DNA of 64,000 nucleotides from a bacterium (GTDB taxonomy: Bacteria > SAR324 > XYD2-FULL-50-16), in NCBI GenBank assembly GCA_018829445.1, contig JAHJTV010000093.1, positions 1-64,000 of the forward strand, written 5' to 3'. Both the position numbers and the translations under genes were made by a program. Position 1 is the first letter of the stretch; each line of letters starts with the position of its first letter. The notes beneath the pieces are model-generated. The model worked only from the letters and a program-made list of their open reading frames with translations, did not search any database and had not been told where the DNA came from. Shown here piece after piece: positions 50,176-59,720 of this stretch.

Positions 50176-52368
50176 ATGCTGGATATTCTGAGTTCCACAA
50201 GACTTCTAAAAGATCAAATCCCAAGTGAAAAGGTCTACATTTTAAAGATGATCGCACACCAGATGCTTGGTTCAAAATGGGTGTATTTCCGCAAAATCAA
50301 GCATGCTGGTGAAGGCTTTAAGTTGTTTCGGGAAAAGAGTCTCATGGAGCAGATGAAGGCAACCCAGGCGGCCTTAAAGTTTACCTCCAAACATACTCGT
50401 AAAAAATATCGAACCATTTATAAAGAATCATTAAAAGACATAAAGATAAATGCAGGCGCCAGAAACGAAATTTTCCCTCCTTCTCCTGAATATGAAGAAG
50501 GGAAACAGGTTCCTTCCCTGACTTCCGAGCACGATGAGGTATTAATTACCTGGACTCCAATAAAGTTCATGTTGCCAATCAAAACTATCAGGGAAAAAGG
50601 GATTGCAACCCAGAGACATAGTGAAGGACTTGTTGCCAAGCTTCTCTTTAAGGTTGTTGGTTACTATGCTGCTTCTGAAAATTGGGATGAAGAAAGACTA
50701 ACTTTTTACCTACGAAAAATAGAATCAGATTCCTCCTACCAGGATGTTTCTGCCGCATTGTCCCCTCTGAAAAATGATCTTCAGCAATTCACTGAAGCTT
50801 ATGAACCCTTCAAATTTGGAAAAGCATCATTGTCAAAAGATAAGACAACGGATGAAGGGGTTTTTGATGATACTTTTGGTATTGAAACTTTTGAAGACGA
50901 ACTAAGGACTTTGTATTGGTATCATTTTATCTATTGGGGAATGGAGCTCTTTCTATTCCGTTATTACTTGATCCTGGTTACCAGTACCGAATGCAAGCAA
51001 GCTATTCGTTATCTGACACAGATATTTGAACCGGCACTTCTTAAGGCTATCGAAAATAAAATAGTGTTCCAGGGATCATTCGAAACGGATAGGGCGAAGA
51101 AAAAGTACCGTATGCCTTATCGAAAATACCAGCAGGATAGGGCGAATGAACCTCCGGTGAAAAAGATAAAAACACAGAATGGTTTGTTTGAGTCTTATAC
51201 TTATAATCTTCCAATGTTAGAAGATGATAGCATTGATTTTAAAATAGAGAAAATACCTGCTTCTGAATCTGAATGGGCTAATTTTATAAAATTCAAAATT
51301 CTCAATGCGTCCTCCTACAAAAGAGTAAAAGAGGAGAATGTTCCGCAAGAGATTCCCTTCGAAATGACCGAATATGCTTTAATGCATATCTGCAAATGCA
51401 TGGTAAGCTGCACCCAATTTGAACGTAGAGCGAGGCATAAGATCCTGGAGCGTTTTAAAAAACGCCTGGAGACCGATAAAGAATTGATTATAAAAAGGGT
51501 TAATGAGGTAAAAGACAGAGGAGAAAAACAGATTAACCTGATGGAAAGGAAGGTCACCAAACTCAGACGAATGAAGCAGATTGATGCTGCTGAAGTCTAT
51601 TTGAGAGACATTGAGAATCATAAGAAAAAAATTCAAGAGAAATCCATTGAAATCCAGGAAAGTGCCCAACTTGAAATGACCATGCAGAGAAGACGTCTGC
51701 AAACCTTGTTTCAGGAATTGTCCCAGGAAAAAGATATCGATGAGGGAAGATCGGCAAGAATTTTCTTAACCCTGATAAAAGACCTGACACCGCAGGGAGA
51801 TTTCATCCACGATTTTATAAAACAGGTGTCAAATTATATACGAATGGAATATGAAACGGAGATGGAACCGTTTTATAAAAACATGTTCACCATCCTTAAT
51901 CCTTCAACCCAGGAAAAAGTTATTCTCATTCAGTCACTTGAAAAATCCGGTGGGGTGGATGCTGTCAAGTTGTCCTTGACTGATGATGAAAAGGAAAAAA
52001 CCCAGAACATGATTAATCTCTTAAAGGCAAAAATAAAAGGGGGAATGCCGGACATTTTTAATTGTAAGATCATTTTTCTGACCTCATTAATACCCATCGA
52101 GGATCTTTTCAAGCTCAGCATTGACAATAAAAGTCTCAAAGTTCTGCTGTCTTTGAAGGTAACATCCCCTAAGAATGCAAAACCCACTCATTTGCAGGAG
52201 GTTATTGTCAAAGCCTTAATGGTTCTGAACCTGGTTACTAATCCAGTCCCCAGGCACAACATCATTCAGCCGGGACGAGAGCATGTAAAAGACCCGCAAC
52301 AGGCGATAAATCCTGCTGTTTTGTCTCAACTACTTGAGGAACTTCCAAAAGCCAAAGCCATCAGCTAA
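50176..52368 (+). CDS. unknown large protein, paralogue 2
   Basis: The 730-residue protein is the full-length relative of the preceding gene product; by eye roughly half of residues are identical and the conserved blocks keep their order and spacing. Examples are SLMEQMKATQAALKFTSK, IATQRHSEGLVAKLLFKV, RTLYWYHFIYWGMELFLFRY, GSFETDRAKKK, RRARHKILERFKKR and EPFYKNMFTILNPSTQEKV. The central coiled-coil region is preserved, with lower similarity in the linkers, as expected for an old duplication under constraint. No known motif, signal peptide or enzyme signature is seen. It converges on argH, with three bases between stops. Confidence 0.75.
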   Translation: MLDILSSTRLLKDQIPSEKVYILKMIAHQMLGSKWVYFRKIKHAGEGFKLFREKSLMEQMKATQAALKFTSKHTRKKYRTIYKESLKDIKINAGARNEIFPPSPEYEEGKQVPSLTSEHDEVLITWTPIKFMLPIKTIREKGIATQRHSEGLVAKLLFKVVGYYAASENWDEERLTFYLRKIESDSSYQDVSAALSPLKNDLQQFTEAYEPFKFGKASLSKDKTTDEGVFDDTFGIETFEDELRTLYWYHFIYWGMELFLFRYYLILVTSTECKQAIRYLTQIFEPALLKAIENKIVFQGSFETDRAKKKYRMPYRKYQQDRANEPPVKKIKTQNGLFESYTYNLPMLEDDSIDFKIEKIPASESEWANFIKFKILNASSYKRVKEENVPQEIPFEMTEYALMHICKCMVSCTQFERRARHKILERFKKRLETDKELIIKRVNEVKDRGEKQINLMERKVTKLRRMKQIDAAEVYLRDIENHKKKIQEKSIEIQESAQLEMTMQRRRLQTLFQELSQEKDIDEGRSARIFLTLIKDLTPQGDFIHDFIKQVSNYIRMEYETEMEPFYKNMFTILNPSTQEKVILIQSLEKSGGVDAVKLSLTDDEKEKTQNMINLLKAKIKGGMPDIFNCKIIFLTSLIPIEDLFKLSIDNKSLKVLLSLKVTSPKNAKPTHLQEVIVKALMVLNLVTNPVPRHNIIQPGREHVKDPQQAINPAVLSQLLEELPKAKAIS

Positions 52369-52371
52369 TCT

Positions 52372-53871
52372 TTAGATATCCTCGAAACAGTCATTTTTTG
52401 CTTCGTCAATCTTATTGGTGATCTGTAGGAGTAGAATTTTGTAATCGGAAAGCTTCTTTTGTTGATTCGCAATCATTTTGGAAACCGATTCTGAGGAAGG
52501 CCCTCCAATATGATTTTTCTGATCAATCATGGCTGAAGGAGCATTTAAGTAATCCACGTCTGCCTTTGTGATCTCAATCTCAATCTCATTTTCCGTCAGT
52601 GCTTTGACAAGCCCTTCGTAGGTCAACTGTCCTGACTCTTCACTATATTTGACTGCCAAGGAAAGTACATTGTAGCTCTCTCTGAATGCCAGATTGTGTT
52701 TTTGCGCCATCCAGTCTGCAACATCAGCACTGTTCATAAATCCTTTTTTAGACTGTGACAGCATCTCATCTCTTTTGAAAACCATGGTAGAACATGCACC
52801 CGCTAACACATCAGGCGCCGAAGCAATTTCCCGGAAAAGATCCATGATCAGGTATTTGGTTTGCTGAGCATCGCGGTTGTAGCCGCTCATAGAGCCCTTT
52901 AGAATGCTGAGGAGGCTCATCAGCGTGCCCTGGCTGAAAGAAGCTTTGCTTCTTATTATTTCCGCGAAGTCTGGGTTCCGTTTCTGGGGCATAATTGATG
53001 ATCCCGTCACATAACGATCATCAATGGATAACATGTTGTAATACGGCGTACTCAGGAGAATGATATCCTGGGAAATCGTACTCAGGTGATTCATCATCAA
53101 GGCGATACTGGAGGCAATATTTGCTTCAAACTCTCCCCGGGCGCTAATGCAATCAAGGGTGTTCTCTTCAACCCCATCAAATCCCATAAGTGCAGCGGTA
53201 TATTCCCTATCGATTGGCCAGGATGTTCCAAAAGAGGCTGCCGCCCCCAGCGGAGACAGGTTTATTCGCTGCAAATCTGACGTTAATCTTGCAATATCAC
53301 GTAGCAAGGCTTGACTCCATGCCGTTAACCAATGTCCCGTTGTCGTAAGCATTGCTGGTTGATAATGAGTAAAACCAGGCATGATGGTTCCCTTTTCGTA
53401 CTCTGCTTTTTTCAGGATCGTTTCGACAAGTTTTGACAGGCTGTTGATAAGGCTTATAATCTGATCCCTCATAAAGAGGCGCATGTCAGTAGCAACCTGG
53501 TCATTTCTGCTTCTTCCGGTATGCATTTTCTTACCGGCATCTATCGATTTCGTATGAGTTATAAAATGCTCGACATTAATATGAACATCCTCTTTTTTGG
53601 GATCGAGAGTAAATCTTCCCTGTTGATGTAACCGATGAAGCTCAATTAATTCTTTTTTAAGTTCGGAAGTTTCTTTCTGGGTAAGAATACCGCATTTTCC
53701 AAGCATTTTCGTGTGAGCCAGATTGGTCCAGATATCATAAGGAATCAAAACTTCATCCGCCATAGGCAAAACGATGACGTCCCTACCGGCACAGAATTCG
53801 ACATTTAGTTCATCTGGTGTGGTTATTAGTCTTGAACCCCAGACCTGGGTTTTGGGTGTTTTTTCCATCAT
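52372..53871 (-). CDS. argH: argininosuccinate lyase
   Basis: The 499-residue protein belongs to the fumarase/aspartase superfamily and fits ArgH. Visible motifs are KKEDVHINVEHFITHT, KKMHTGRSRNDQVATDMRLF, MPGFTHYQPAMLTTTGHWLT and the family signature GSSIMPQKRNPDFAEIIRSK, whose mobile-loop Ser is catalytic. It splits argininosuccinate into arginine and fumarate. It is somewhat longer and more divergent than typical ArgH (about 460), so a related lyase cannot be excluded. No argG lies nearby. It starts with tandem ATGs; the second (53868) is equally possible. Confidence 0.85.
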   Translation of the reverse strand: MMEKTPKTQVWGSRLITTPDELNVEFCAGRDVIVLPMADEVLIPYDIWTNLAHTKMLGKCGILTQKETSELKKELIELHRLHQQGRFTLDPKKEDVHINVEHFITHTKSIDAGKKMHTGRSRNDQVATDMRLFMRDQIISLINSLSKLVETILKKAEYEKGTIMPGFTHYQPAMLTTTGHWLTAWSQALLRDIARLTSDLQRINLSPLGAAASFGTSWPIDREYTAALMGFDGVEENTLDCISARGEFEANIASSIALMMNHLSTISQDIILLSTPYYNMLSIDDRYVTGSSIMPQKRNPDFAEIIRSKASFSQGTLMSLLSILKGSMSGYNRDAQQTKYLIMDLFREIASAPDVLAGACSTMVFKRDEMLSQSKKGFMNSADVADWMAQKHNLAFRESYNVLSLAVKYSEESGQLTYEGLVKALTENEIEIEITKADVDYLNAPSAMIDQKNHIGGPSSESVSKMIANQQKKLSDYKILLLQITNKIDEAKNDCFEDI

Positions 53872-54038
53872 TGTATTCTTTTAGTTTATTAGGCAAAGCT
53901 GGGAAGGTCACTTGTGAAGTTTTAACAAAACAGGATTATTCAGACATCCTTTTGAATGGTTTTAGCAACTATCATTTACTGCATAAGTCATCAAACGGCT
54001 CTTTCAATAGCAGACTGTCATTTGTTCAAAACACAAAA

Positions 54039-55370
54039 TTAGGGGACAGTGGAAGAATCAAATTTATCAGCATTTGAGTTCAAATCTTCAGGTTGTATTT
54101 CGTCCACAAACACAATCTCACGAATGAAAATGAAGGTTGTTTGAAGAATTGAAAAGAATGGAACTGCTATCAATGCTCCAAAAATCCCATATGCCTTTTG
54201 TCCTGCCATCAGGGCTAAAATAACCAGTACGGGGTGAATTTTTGCCGATTTCCCGATAATCTTAGGATTGAGGATGTTCCCTTCGATAAAATGAATCATT
54301 AATATCCAGGCCAGTATCAGCAGGGCAGTAATAAAGGAGTTTGTCATTGCCATCAGTATGATAGGGATAGATGAAATAAAAACTCCGAAAATGGGTATTA
54401 AAGAGGTTACGGTTGCAAGCAGAGACAAGGTTAAAGCAAATTTTACATCAAATATCAAGAGCCCAATACCTGTCAAGGTTCCATTAACTACGCAGATGAT
54501 CAATTGACCACGAACCACACCATGAAGACCGATGTTTTGCTTTTGCAAAAACATATCAACCCGACTCAGCAGTCTTTCCGGGAACAATCCCCGAAAGAAG
54601 TCCAGTATCTTTTCATGATCGATAATGATAAAGGCTGCAACCATCAAAGTGATAAAAGTCTGGAAAATTGAGCTGACAATGGAAATGACAATTGCCTGTC
54701 CAAAATCGAGAAAACCAAGCAAAATACTCTGCAAGTCTTCAAACATGTTCCCGATAAAGTCGTTAATATATTGAGCCAGATTGAAATTTTCAACTTCATC
54801 ATCAAGCTTTATTTTGGTGATCTTGTGGGGTATTATTTCAAATCCGTTTTTACTCTGATTCACTTCGAATCTCGTGTTTTGAAGGAATGTTATTATCTCA
54901 TTTTGTGATTCAAATTCCGTATTTTCAACAAATTCTTTAACCTCTGCCGATGTTTTCTCTTCTTCAATTAAAACGTCAGTTTTTTGAACGCTAGGCAAGT
55001 ACTTGGATATGTTTTGAATCCCTTTGCTAACAGCTGGTACCCAGTTTTTTGAAAACTTTTCGCCATATTGCGGAATATCTTTGACAAGGATTTGAATCTC
55101 ATTTGACAAATTAATTACAAAAAAAGCACCCCCAAAGGAGATACTGGTTATCAGTACCAAATAGATAAAGATTATGGCAATTCCTCTGGGGATCTGCCGT
55201 TTAAAGACCTTCTTGGATGACATCCAGACCACAATGGGTGTCAGGACATAGGCGAGAAAAAGGGCTAAAATAAATAATGGAAATACACTGCGAAATTTAT
55301 ATATCAATGCCAAGGTAATGGCAGAGATTATTATTATAATCAAATACTTCAAACGTTGGGAAATATTCAT
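54039..55370 (-). CDS. AI-2E family transporter (PerM-like permease)
   Basis: The 443-residue protein has about eight membrane segments in the AI-2E/PerM arrangement: a pair at the N-terminus (ALIYKFRSVFPLFILALFLA, then YVLTPIVVWM), a soluble region (about 95-215), and a C-terminal group with GVVRGQLIICVVNGTLTGIG, PIFGVFISSIPIILMAM, and EGNILNPKIIGKSAKIHPVL. The soluble insert is longer than usual and acidic. Members move AI-2, sodium/proton or other solutes; the substrate is unclear. It is leftward, 167 bases downstream of nothing obviously related (argH lies beyond its 3' end). Confidence 0.85.
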   Translation of the reverse strand: MNISQRLKYLIIIIISAITLALIYKFRSVFPLFILALFLAYVLTPIVVWMSSKKVFKRQIPRGIAIIFIYLVLITSISFGGAFFVINLSNEIQILVKDIPQYGEKFSKNWVPAVSKGIQNISKYLPSVQKTDVLIEEEKTSAEVKEFVENTEFESQNEIITFLQNTRFEVNQSKNGFEIIPHKITKIKLDDEVENFNLAQYINDFIGNMFEDLQSILLGFLDFGQAIVISIVSSIFQTFITLMVAAFIIIDHEKILDFFRGLFPERLLSRVDMFLQKQNIGLHGVVRGQLIICVVNGTLTGIGLLIFDVKFALTLSLLATVTSLIPIFGVFISSIPIILMAMTNSFITALLILAWILMIHFIEGNILNPKIIGKSAKIHPVLVILALMAGQKAYGIFGALIAVPFFSILQTTFIFIREIVFVDEIQPEDLNSNADKFDSSTVP

Positions 55371-56321
55371 GTATTCCTATTCATTAAGTTATTCAATTGA
55401 TATTCCAACTATCTGGTGTATTTCACTTGGGAGATTAACACTTTCAGGTTTATTTGTCCTTAGGGTGTGCCATGAAATAAAAGGTCAGCTTTCTATTAAT
55501 CAGGGTCCGAACGAAAAGTCTCAACTTTCTACTATGGTACTGTTTGAAATAAGAAGATTCAACCTGAAGCTTGAATTGCCTTCAGCTGTCGGCGATCAGC
55601 TTTCAGCTAAATACCAAGACATTATAGGGTGCTATAAGTCTGAATGCTGATCGCTGAAAGCAGAAATCTTCATCTAAAATGTCTGACTTCCATGCTAATA
55701 ACCATAAGGGCTGACGAGGTATTTGCTCAGACACCAATTAAGTACCTACATTATCATTATGTACAGAAATAAACAAAATACCCCAAAATGATCAAAACAG
55801 AAAAAAACCACCATCTTCCATTAATGCTGTGGTCATCGAGCTGAGTATAAAAATCTTGAGCACTGTCGAATCCCTGCGTTCCTTGGCCTATTTTTTGATG
55901 AAGTAAACAGTCACTAAAAATTAAACTTTTTTATCCCCAATTACAAGCTGGAAAACAAGTTGCAAATCCTGAACAGTCACAAAACCTATTTTAATGGGGT
56001 ATCAGAAAGAAATCAAATAGGTTCGAGCATAACTCAATCGATTCACGGGACAACCGATAAAGATGAGCTTACTGTTTTGTTGGACCCTTCAAACAAAACG
56101 AATCCATCACTCCAAAAAGTTGAATCTGTCTCTTTGAAACCCGCAGAAGGTGAAAATCATTTAAATCCACTAAGATATTGGGGAAAATTGGTTTAAACGT
56201 AGATATGAATGGAATTTCAATTGAAAAACGCAATAGAATCAATTATAAGTGAAAAAACCTTGGTGGCGTTCATACGATTCCATTCTTGTTCAAACAATTT
56301 TTCCCAATCCCTAGAGGAAAG
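55371..56321. other. intergenic region with short mosaic repeats
   Basis: This 951-base stretch separates the leftward permease from a rightward receiver gene. Near 55593-55607 and 55646-55661 the words GATCAGC and GCTTTCAGC occur on opposite strands in swapped order, a pattern of short repeat debris. A 78-codon frame (55960-56196) lacks a proper start and family resemblance. The rest is A/T-rich. No RNA gene is recognised. Confidence 0.4.
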
Positions 56322-56720
56322 ATGAAAATTCTCATAGTCGATGATGATTTGGTTTCGAGGAAATATTTACATGGAATATTAAGACGATATGGATACTGTG
56401 AAATTGCCGTGAACGGAAAGGAAGCAATCGAGTATTTTGAGTTAAGTATTAAGAAAAAGGACCCGTATGATATGGTGTTCCTTGATATTATGATGCCTGA
56501 AATGGATGGTGACGAAACATTGGAGATGATCAGAAAAATTGAGGAAGATGCCGAGATTGCTTCAGGTCAAGGTGCAAAAATTGCTATGATCAGTGCATTG
56601 AATGATAAGAAGAATATTCTGTCTTCATTCTCCAAGGGATGTGAGTATTATCTCGTTAAACCGGTGCACCACGATAAAATTCAGGAAATAATGGAAGAGG
56701 TCACTTCACCAACGATTTAA
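56322..56720 (+). CDS. single-domain response regulator
   Basis: The 132-residue receiver opens MKILIVDDDLVSRKYLHGIL. The phospho-acceptor Asp lies in MVFLDIMMPEMDG, the conserved switch residue follows in MISALNDKKNILSSF, and Lys is in YYLVKP. No output domain is attached, so it is CheY/Spo0F-like. The start at 56322 has AGAGGAAAG before it. It is closely similar to the receiver at 57860, from which it is separated by another receiver gene and intergenic DNA. No kinase adjoins it. Confidence 0.9.
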   Translation: MKILIVDDDLVSRKYLHGILRRYGYCEIAVNGKEAIEYFELSIKKKDPYDMVFLDIMMPEMDGDETLEMIRKIEEDAEIASGQGAKIAMISALNDKKNILSSFSKGCEYYLVKPVHHDKIQEIMEEVTSPTI

Positions 56721-57404
56721 TCCATTAAGCAGTAAAAATAATCAAGTCATTTACTGCTCCAACCATGGAAATGCCTCCTTAACCCAATCGGTTTTGTTTA
56801 GCAACGGAATCAAGATCACCGTTTTTTGGATAAAATCAAGTCAAAGGCAATCATCGAACATGCCAAATCTCCTCTATCTTGCTCCTCTGTGTTAATGAAC
56901 GTGGTGCAATAATGGTAAAATACGATGATGGATTTAGTTTCCAAGGTTGATTTGATTTGATTTGATCAAATCTTATGCTATATTGGACACAATCAAAGAA
57001 TAAAAAACAACCTGATCATAAGTGCTAATAGCCTGTGTTGAAGCCGTTCGATAAAACCTGACGATTCAGAAATGGTTAAAAACAGTGAATATGGACTCAA
57101 TTGGTTTCTCCCGGTTTTATGATAACAAAATGGCAGGTTAAATGGTTAAAGGGGTTTATGGATAATTAAGGAGTCTTCATCATTTAAAATTAGACATTAT
57201 CATACCTTTTTTAATACAATATCGGTTCCATCAGGTTTACAGTCAAGAACAAAGGAATAGACCACAGGTCTTCAGTGCATTGTGGTTTAGGTTTGTTTTG
57301 ATGTTAGAATCAAAAAAGACATAACAAAGTTAATCTACTCAATCTACTCAATATACCCATTTGAGTCATAGTATTAAGGGAATTTAATCTGGATAAAACA
57401 TCTA
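56721..57404. other. intergenic region
   Basis: About 680 A/T-rich bases between two receiver genes. It includes a short tandem TTGATTTGATTTGATTTGAT (near 56945-56965) and another short repeat ATCTACTCA (near 57332). No coding frame of convincing composition and no RNA gene are recognised. Confidence 0.4.
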
Positions 57405-57782
57405 ATGCATGAAGAAACCAGAGTTTTAGCTGTAGATGATGATCAGACCAATCTGAAGTTTTTGAAAGAAATATTGGAAGATGACTACTCCTTAAAGGTT
57501 GCATTAACAGGAGAAGAAGCATTAGCTGCCATTCATGCGTTCAATCCGCAAATAGTACTGCTTGATGTCATGCTTCCCGGTATGAGTGGTTACGATGTCT
57601 GCAAGCAGATACGTGGAGACGACAGGCTATCAGGTATCAAGATTATTCTGATCTCCGCAAAGGCTATGATAAACGAGCGACAGAAAGGATACAGAGTAGG
57701 AGCGGACGACTATATTACGAAGCCCTTTGATCACGAGGAATTGCTGAAAAAAGTCCAGTCTGTTTTATCCAAGGTTTCGTAG
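57405..57782 (+). CDS. single-domain response regulator (PleD-type receiver)
   Basis: The 125-residue receiver has TRVLAVDDDQTNLKFLKEIL, the phospho-acceptor Asp in IVLLDVMLPGMSGYDVCKQI, LISAKAMINERQKGYRVGAD and the Lys in YITKPFDHEEL. That wording is common in receivers of PleD/diguanylate-cyclase pathways, but no output domain is attached. It is distinct from the two flanking receivers, which are paralogues of each other. The next gene starts 77 bases downstream. Confidence 0.9.
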   Translation: MHEETRVLAVDDDQTNLKFLKEILEDDYSLKVALTGEEALAAIHAFNPQIVLLDVMLPGMSGYDVCKQIRGDDRLSGIKIILISAKAMINERQKGYRVGADDYITKPFDHEELLKKVQSVLSKVS

Positions 57783-57859
57783 TGATAAGGAATTATCATG
57801 AGTGAGTTACTTAAGAGTGTTTTTTAAAACTGATTATTCAATAAATGTAAAAGGGAAAT

Positions 57860-58255
57860 ATGAAATTTTTAATCGTAGATGATGATCTGACTAATCGTAA
57901 GCTGTTACATACAATGTTAGAAGATGTTGGTGGTTGTGACATAGCTGTCAACGGTAAAGAGGCGGTTGATTATTTCCAGTTAAGCCTTAAGGAAAAGGAG
58001 TTTTATGATGTCATATTCCTTGATATAAAAATGCCGGTTATGGATGGTCACGAGACATTAAAACGAATCCGAAAGATAGAAGAGGAAAACGGAATTTTTG
58101 TCGGAGCTGGTGTTAAGGTTGTCATGGTGACAGCACTTGGTGACAAACAAAATATTCTGTCTGCTTTCCATGAAGGCTGTGAGTATTATCTTGTCAAACC
58201 ATTTCAACAAAAGAAGTTATTTGATCTGCTTGAAGAGATGGGATACAGCACTTAA
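57860..58255 (+). CDS. single-domain response regulator
   Basis: The 131-residue receiver opens MKFLIVDDDLTNRKLLHTML and carries its phospho-acceptor Asp in VIFLDIKMPVMDGHETLKRI and its Lys in YYLVKPFQQKKL. AAGGGAAAT precedes the ATG. Its sequence, including VTALGDKQNILSAFHEGCEY, is clearly related to the receiver at 56322, so the two arose by duplication. It converges with tonB. No kinase adjoins it. Confidence 0.9.
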   Translation: MKFLIVDDDLTNRKLLHTMLEDVGGCDIAVNGKEAVDYFQLSLKEKEFYDVIFLDIKMPVMDGHETLKRIRKIEEENGIFVGAGVKVVMVTALGDKQNILSAFHEGCEYYLVKPFQQKKLFDLLEEMGYST

Positions 58256-58281
58256 GCTGTTTCGTTTTCCCTTGTTCAATG

Positions 58282-59316
58282 TTATCTTCTCAGATTGATC
58301 TCCGGTCGGATTGGCGGGTAAATGAACTGCCAATTGATTACAAGCTCATCTTTTGGAAAGGGATCTGGCATTGGGGGTTGTTTTAAAGAACCGACCAATG
58401 CCTGAATGACCATCAATTCCATCTCAGCTGTAACGGACGATTGTACAATTCTGTATCCCAATAGTCGTCCCGATTTGGCCAGTTTTACTTGAATCCACAT
58501 GTTCCCACCTTCGGGAACCCTTCCATATTTGTAATCCAGGGGCGCTTTCCACCATTTTTGAATATCGACAGCCCAGTTTTCCATATAACGTTTAAACGAC
58601 CACTTGTAGGTATTCATCGAATACTCAAGGTTTTCACTGGCAGTGGGCTCAGGCGCATCATTGCGGAAGGTTTCCTTGATCTCTTCAGGGATGATTTTTT
58701 TATCCTCTTTATTCTGTTGATTGCCCGCAATCTCAGGTTCCGATTTTTTGAGGAACAAGGGTGAAACAGCATTATCTTCTTCCGTGGATTCGATTAACTC
58801 CTCTGTCCGAGATGTTTCAACGGGTACCTGTTCCTTTTTTTCTTCTGCAACTTGAGAGATCTCAACAGGAGGCTTCTCCTCTTTTACCGGTGGGGAAGCT
58901 TCTGTAAGAGGTTTTTCTTCCTCCGGTCTAACAGTTTTCCGGGCGGAGGGATCAGGGAATGGTATCTCCTGCTTCTGATCAATAACAACATCTTTTTCTA
59001 TTGTCTCATCCAACAATTTCTTATGTTTCGGATTTAAAATAATCTCTTTTTGTTTTTCCGGCAATTCAGGTATGTCAATGGGTTTGGTTTCAGGGGGTGA
59101 TAACGGTACAACTGGATTGGGAGGTATCTGCTCAACTGCCTGTTTAAGGGGTGGCTGTTTTTTTAACTCGGAGATATCTATCTCTATGCTTTCATCGGAA
59201 ATCGCAGGCAGAATGGTTTTGTTTAGCCATTTTGATAGCGGACTGATAGCCGAAAAATGGATCACACATGATACAATCAAGGCTGCATAAAACCATGATA
59301 AGTTACGATCTGTCAT
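58282..59316 (-). CDS. tonB: TonB-family energy transducer
   Basis: The 344-residue protein has an N-terminal membrane anchor (about 9-26), a long Pro/Glu/Lys-rich spacer (about 45-215) and a C-terminal TonB-like domain (about 245-340) with YGRVPEGGNMWIQVKLAKSG and GYRIVQSSVTAEMELMVIQA. TonB links the ExbBD motor to outer-membrane receptors. It overlaps the exbD end by 14 bases, so it is translationally coupled. TolA is an alternative, but the last domain favours TonB-like. Confidence 0.8.
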   Translation of the reverse strand: MTDRNLSWFYAALIVSCVIHFSAISPLSKWLNKTILPAISDESIEIDISELKKQPPLKQAVEQIPPNPVVPLSPPETKPIDIPELPEKQKEIILNPKHKKLLDETIEKDVVIDQKQEIPFPDPSARKTVRPEEEKPLTEASPPVKEEKPPVEISQVAEEKKEQVPVETSRTEELIESTEEDNAVSPLFLKKSEPEIAGNQQNKEDKKIIPEEIKETFRNDAPEPTASENLEYSMNTYKWSFKRYMENWAVDIQKWWKAPLDYKYGRVPEGGNMWIQVKLAKSGRLLGYRIVQSSVTAEMELMVIQALVGSLKQPPMPDPFPKDELVINWQFIYPPIRPEINLRR

Positions 59317-59704
59317 AGGTTCCGAATACCACTTTTTTATACTGATGAATCTTTAAAAAATCCAGCAAACTCACCACCTTACCGTGAGAGATTTTCTTAT
59401 CAATATTCAAGATAACTTTTTGTTTTCGATCATATTTCTCCTTCTCAATCTCTTGTGATACTTCGTTCCATTCAACCGGTTTGCCGTTAATAAACAGATC
59501 CTGTTCATCCTGCATAATGATAATCAGCTTTTCGCTGGTGGCAATTGCGCTTGAGGAGACAGTCTCCGGCAGATCAACATCAATGGCTTGCTGATTTGTA
59601 AACCGCGTCGATACGGAGAAGAAGATAATGAGAAGAAACAGCACATCAACCAAAGCTGTCAAATTGATCTGGGTTTTCCTTCTTTTAGGCGAAACGAGCT
59701 TCAT
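59303..59704 (-). CDS. exbD: ExbD/TolR biopolymer transport protein
   Basis: The 133-residue protein has a short basic cytoplasmic start, one membrane segment with the conserved Asp (QINLTALVDVLFLLIIFFSV), and a periplasmic domain with VDLPETVSSSAIATSEKLII and VILNIDKKISHGKVVSLLDF. It is part of the proton-driven motor with ExbB. It lies 16 bases after exbB and overlaps tonB. Confidence 0.9.
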   Translation of the reverse strand: MKLVSPKRRKTQINLTALVDVLFLLIIFFSVSTRFTNQQAIDVDLPETVSSSAIATSEKLIIIMQDEQDLFINGKPVEWNEVSQEIEKEKYDRKQKVILNIDKKISHGKVVSLLDFLKIHQYKKVVFGTYDRS

Positions 59705-59720
59705 GACAAGGTTTAAGGTT

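Noticed and set aside
55593..55661. Possible stem-loop from GATCAGC/GCTGATC and GCTTTCAGC/GCTGAAAGC
   Set aside because: The complementary words occur in swapped order, so they cannot form one simple stem; more likely short repeat debris.
55960..56196. 78-codon open frame
   Set aside because: It starts at a TTG without a ribosome-binding site and the sequence matches nothing; probably chance.
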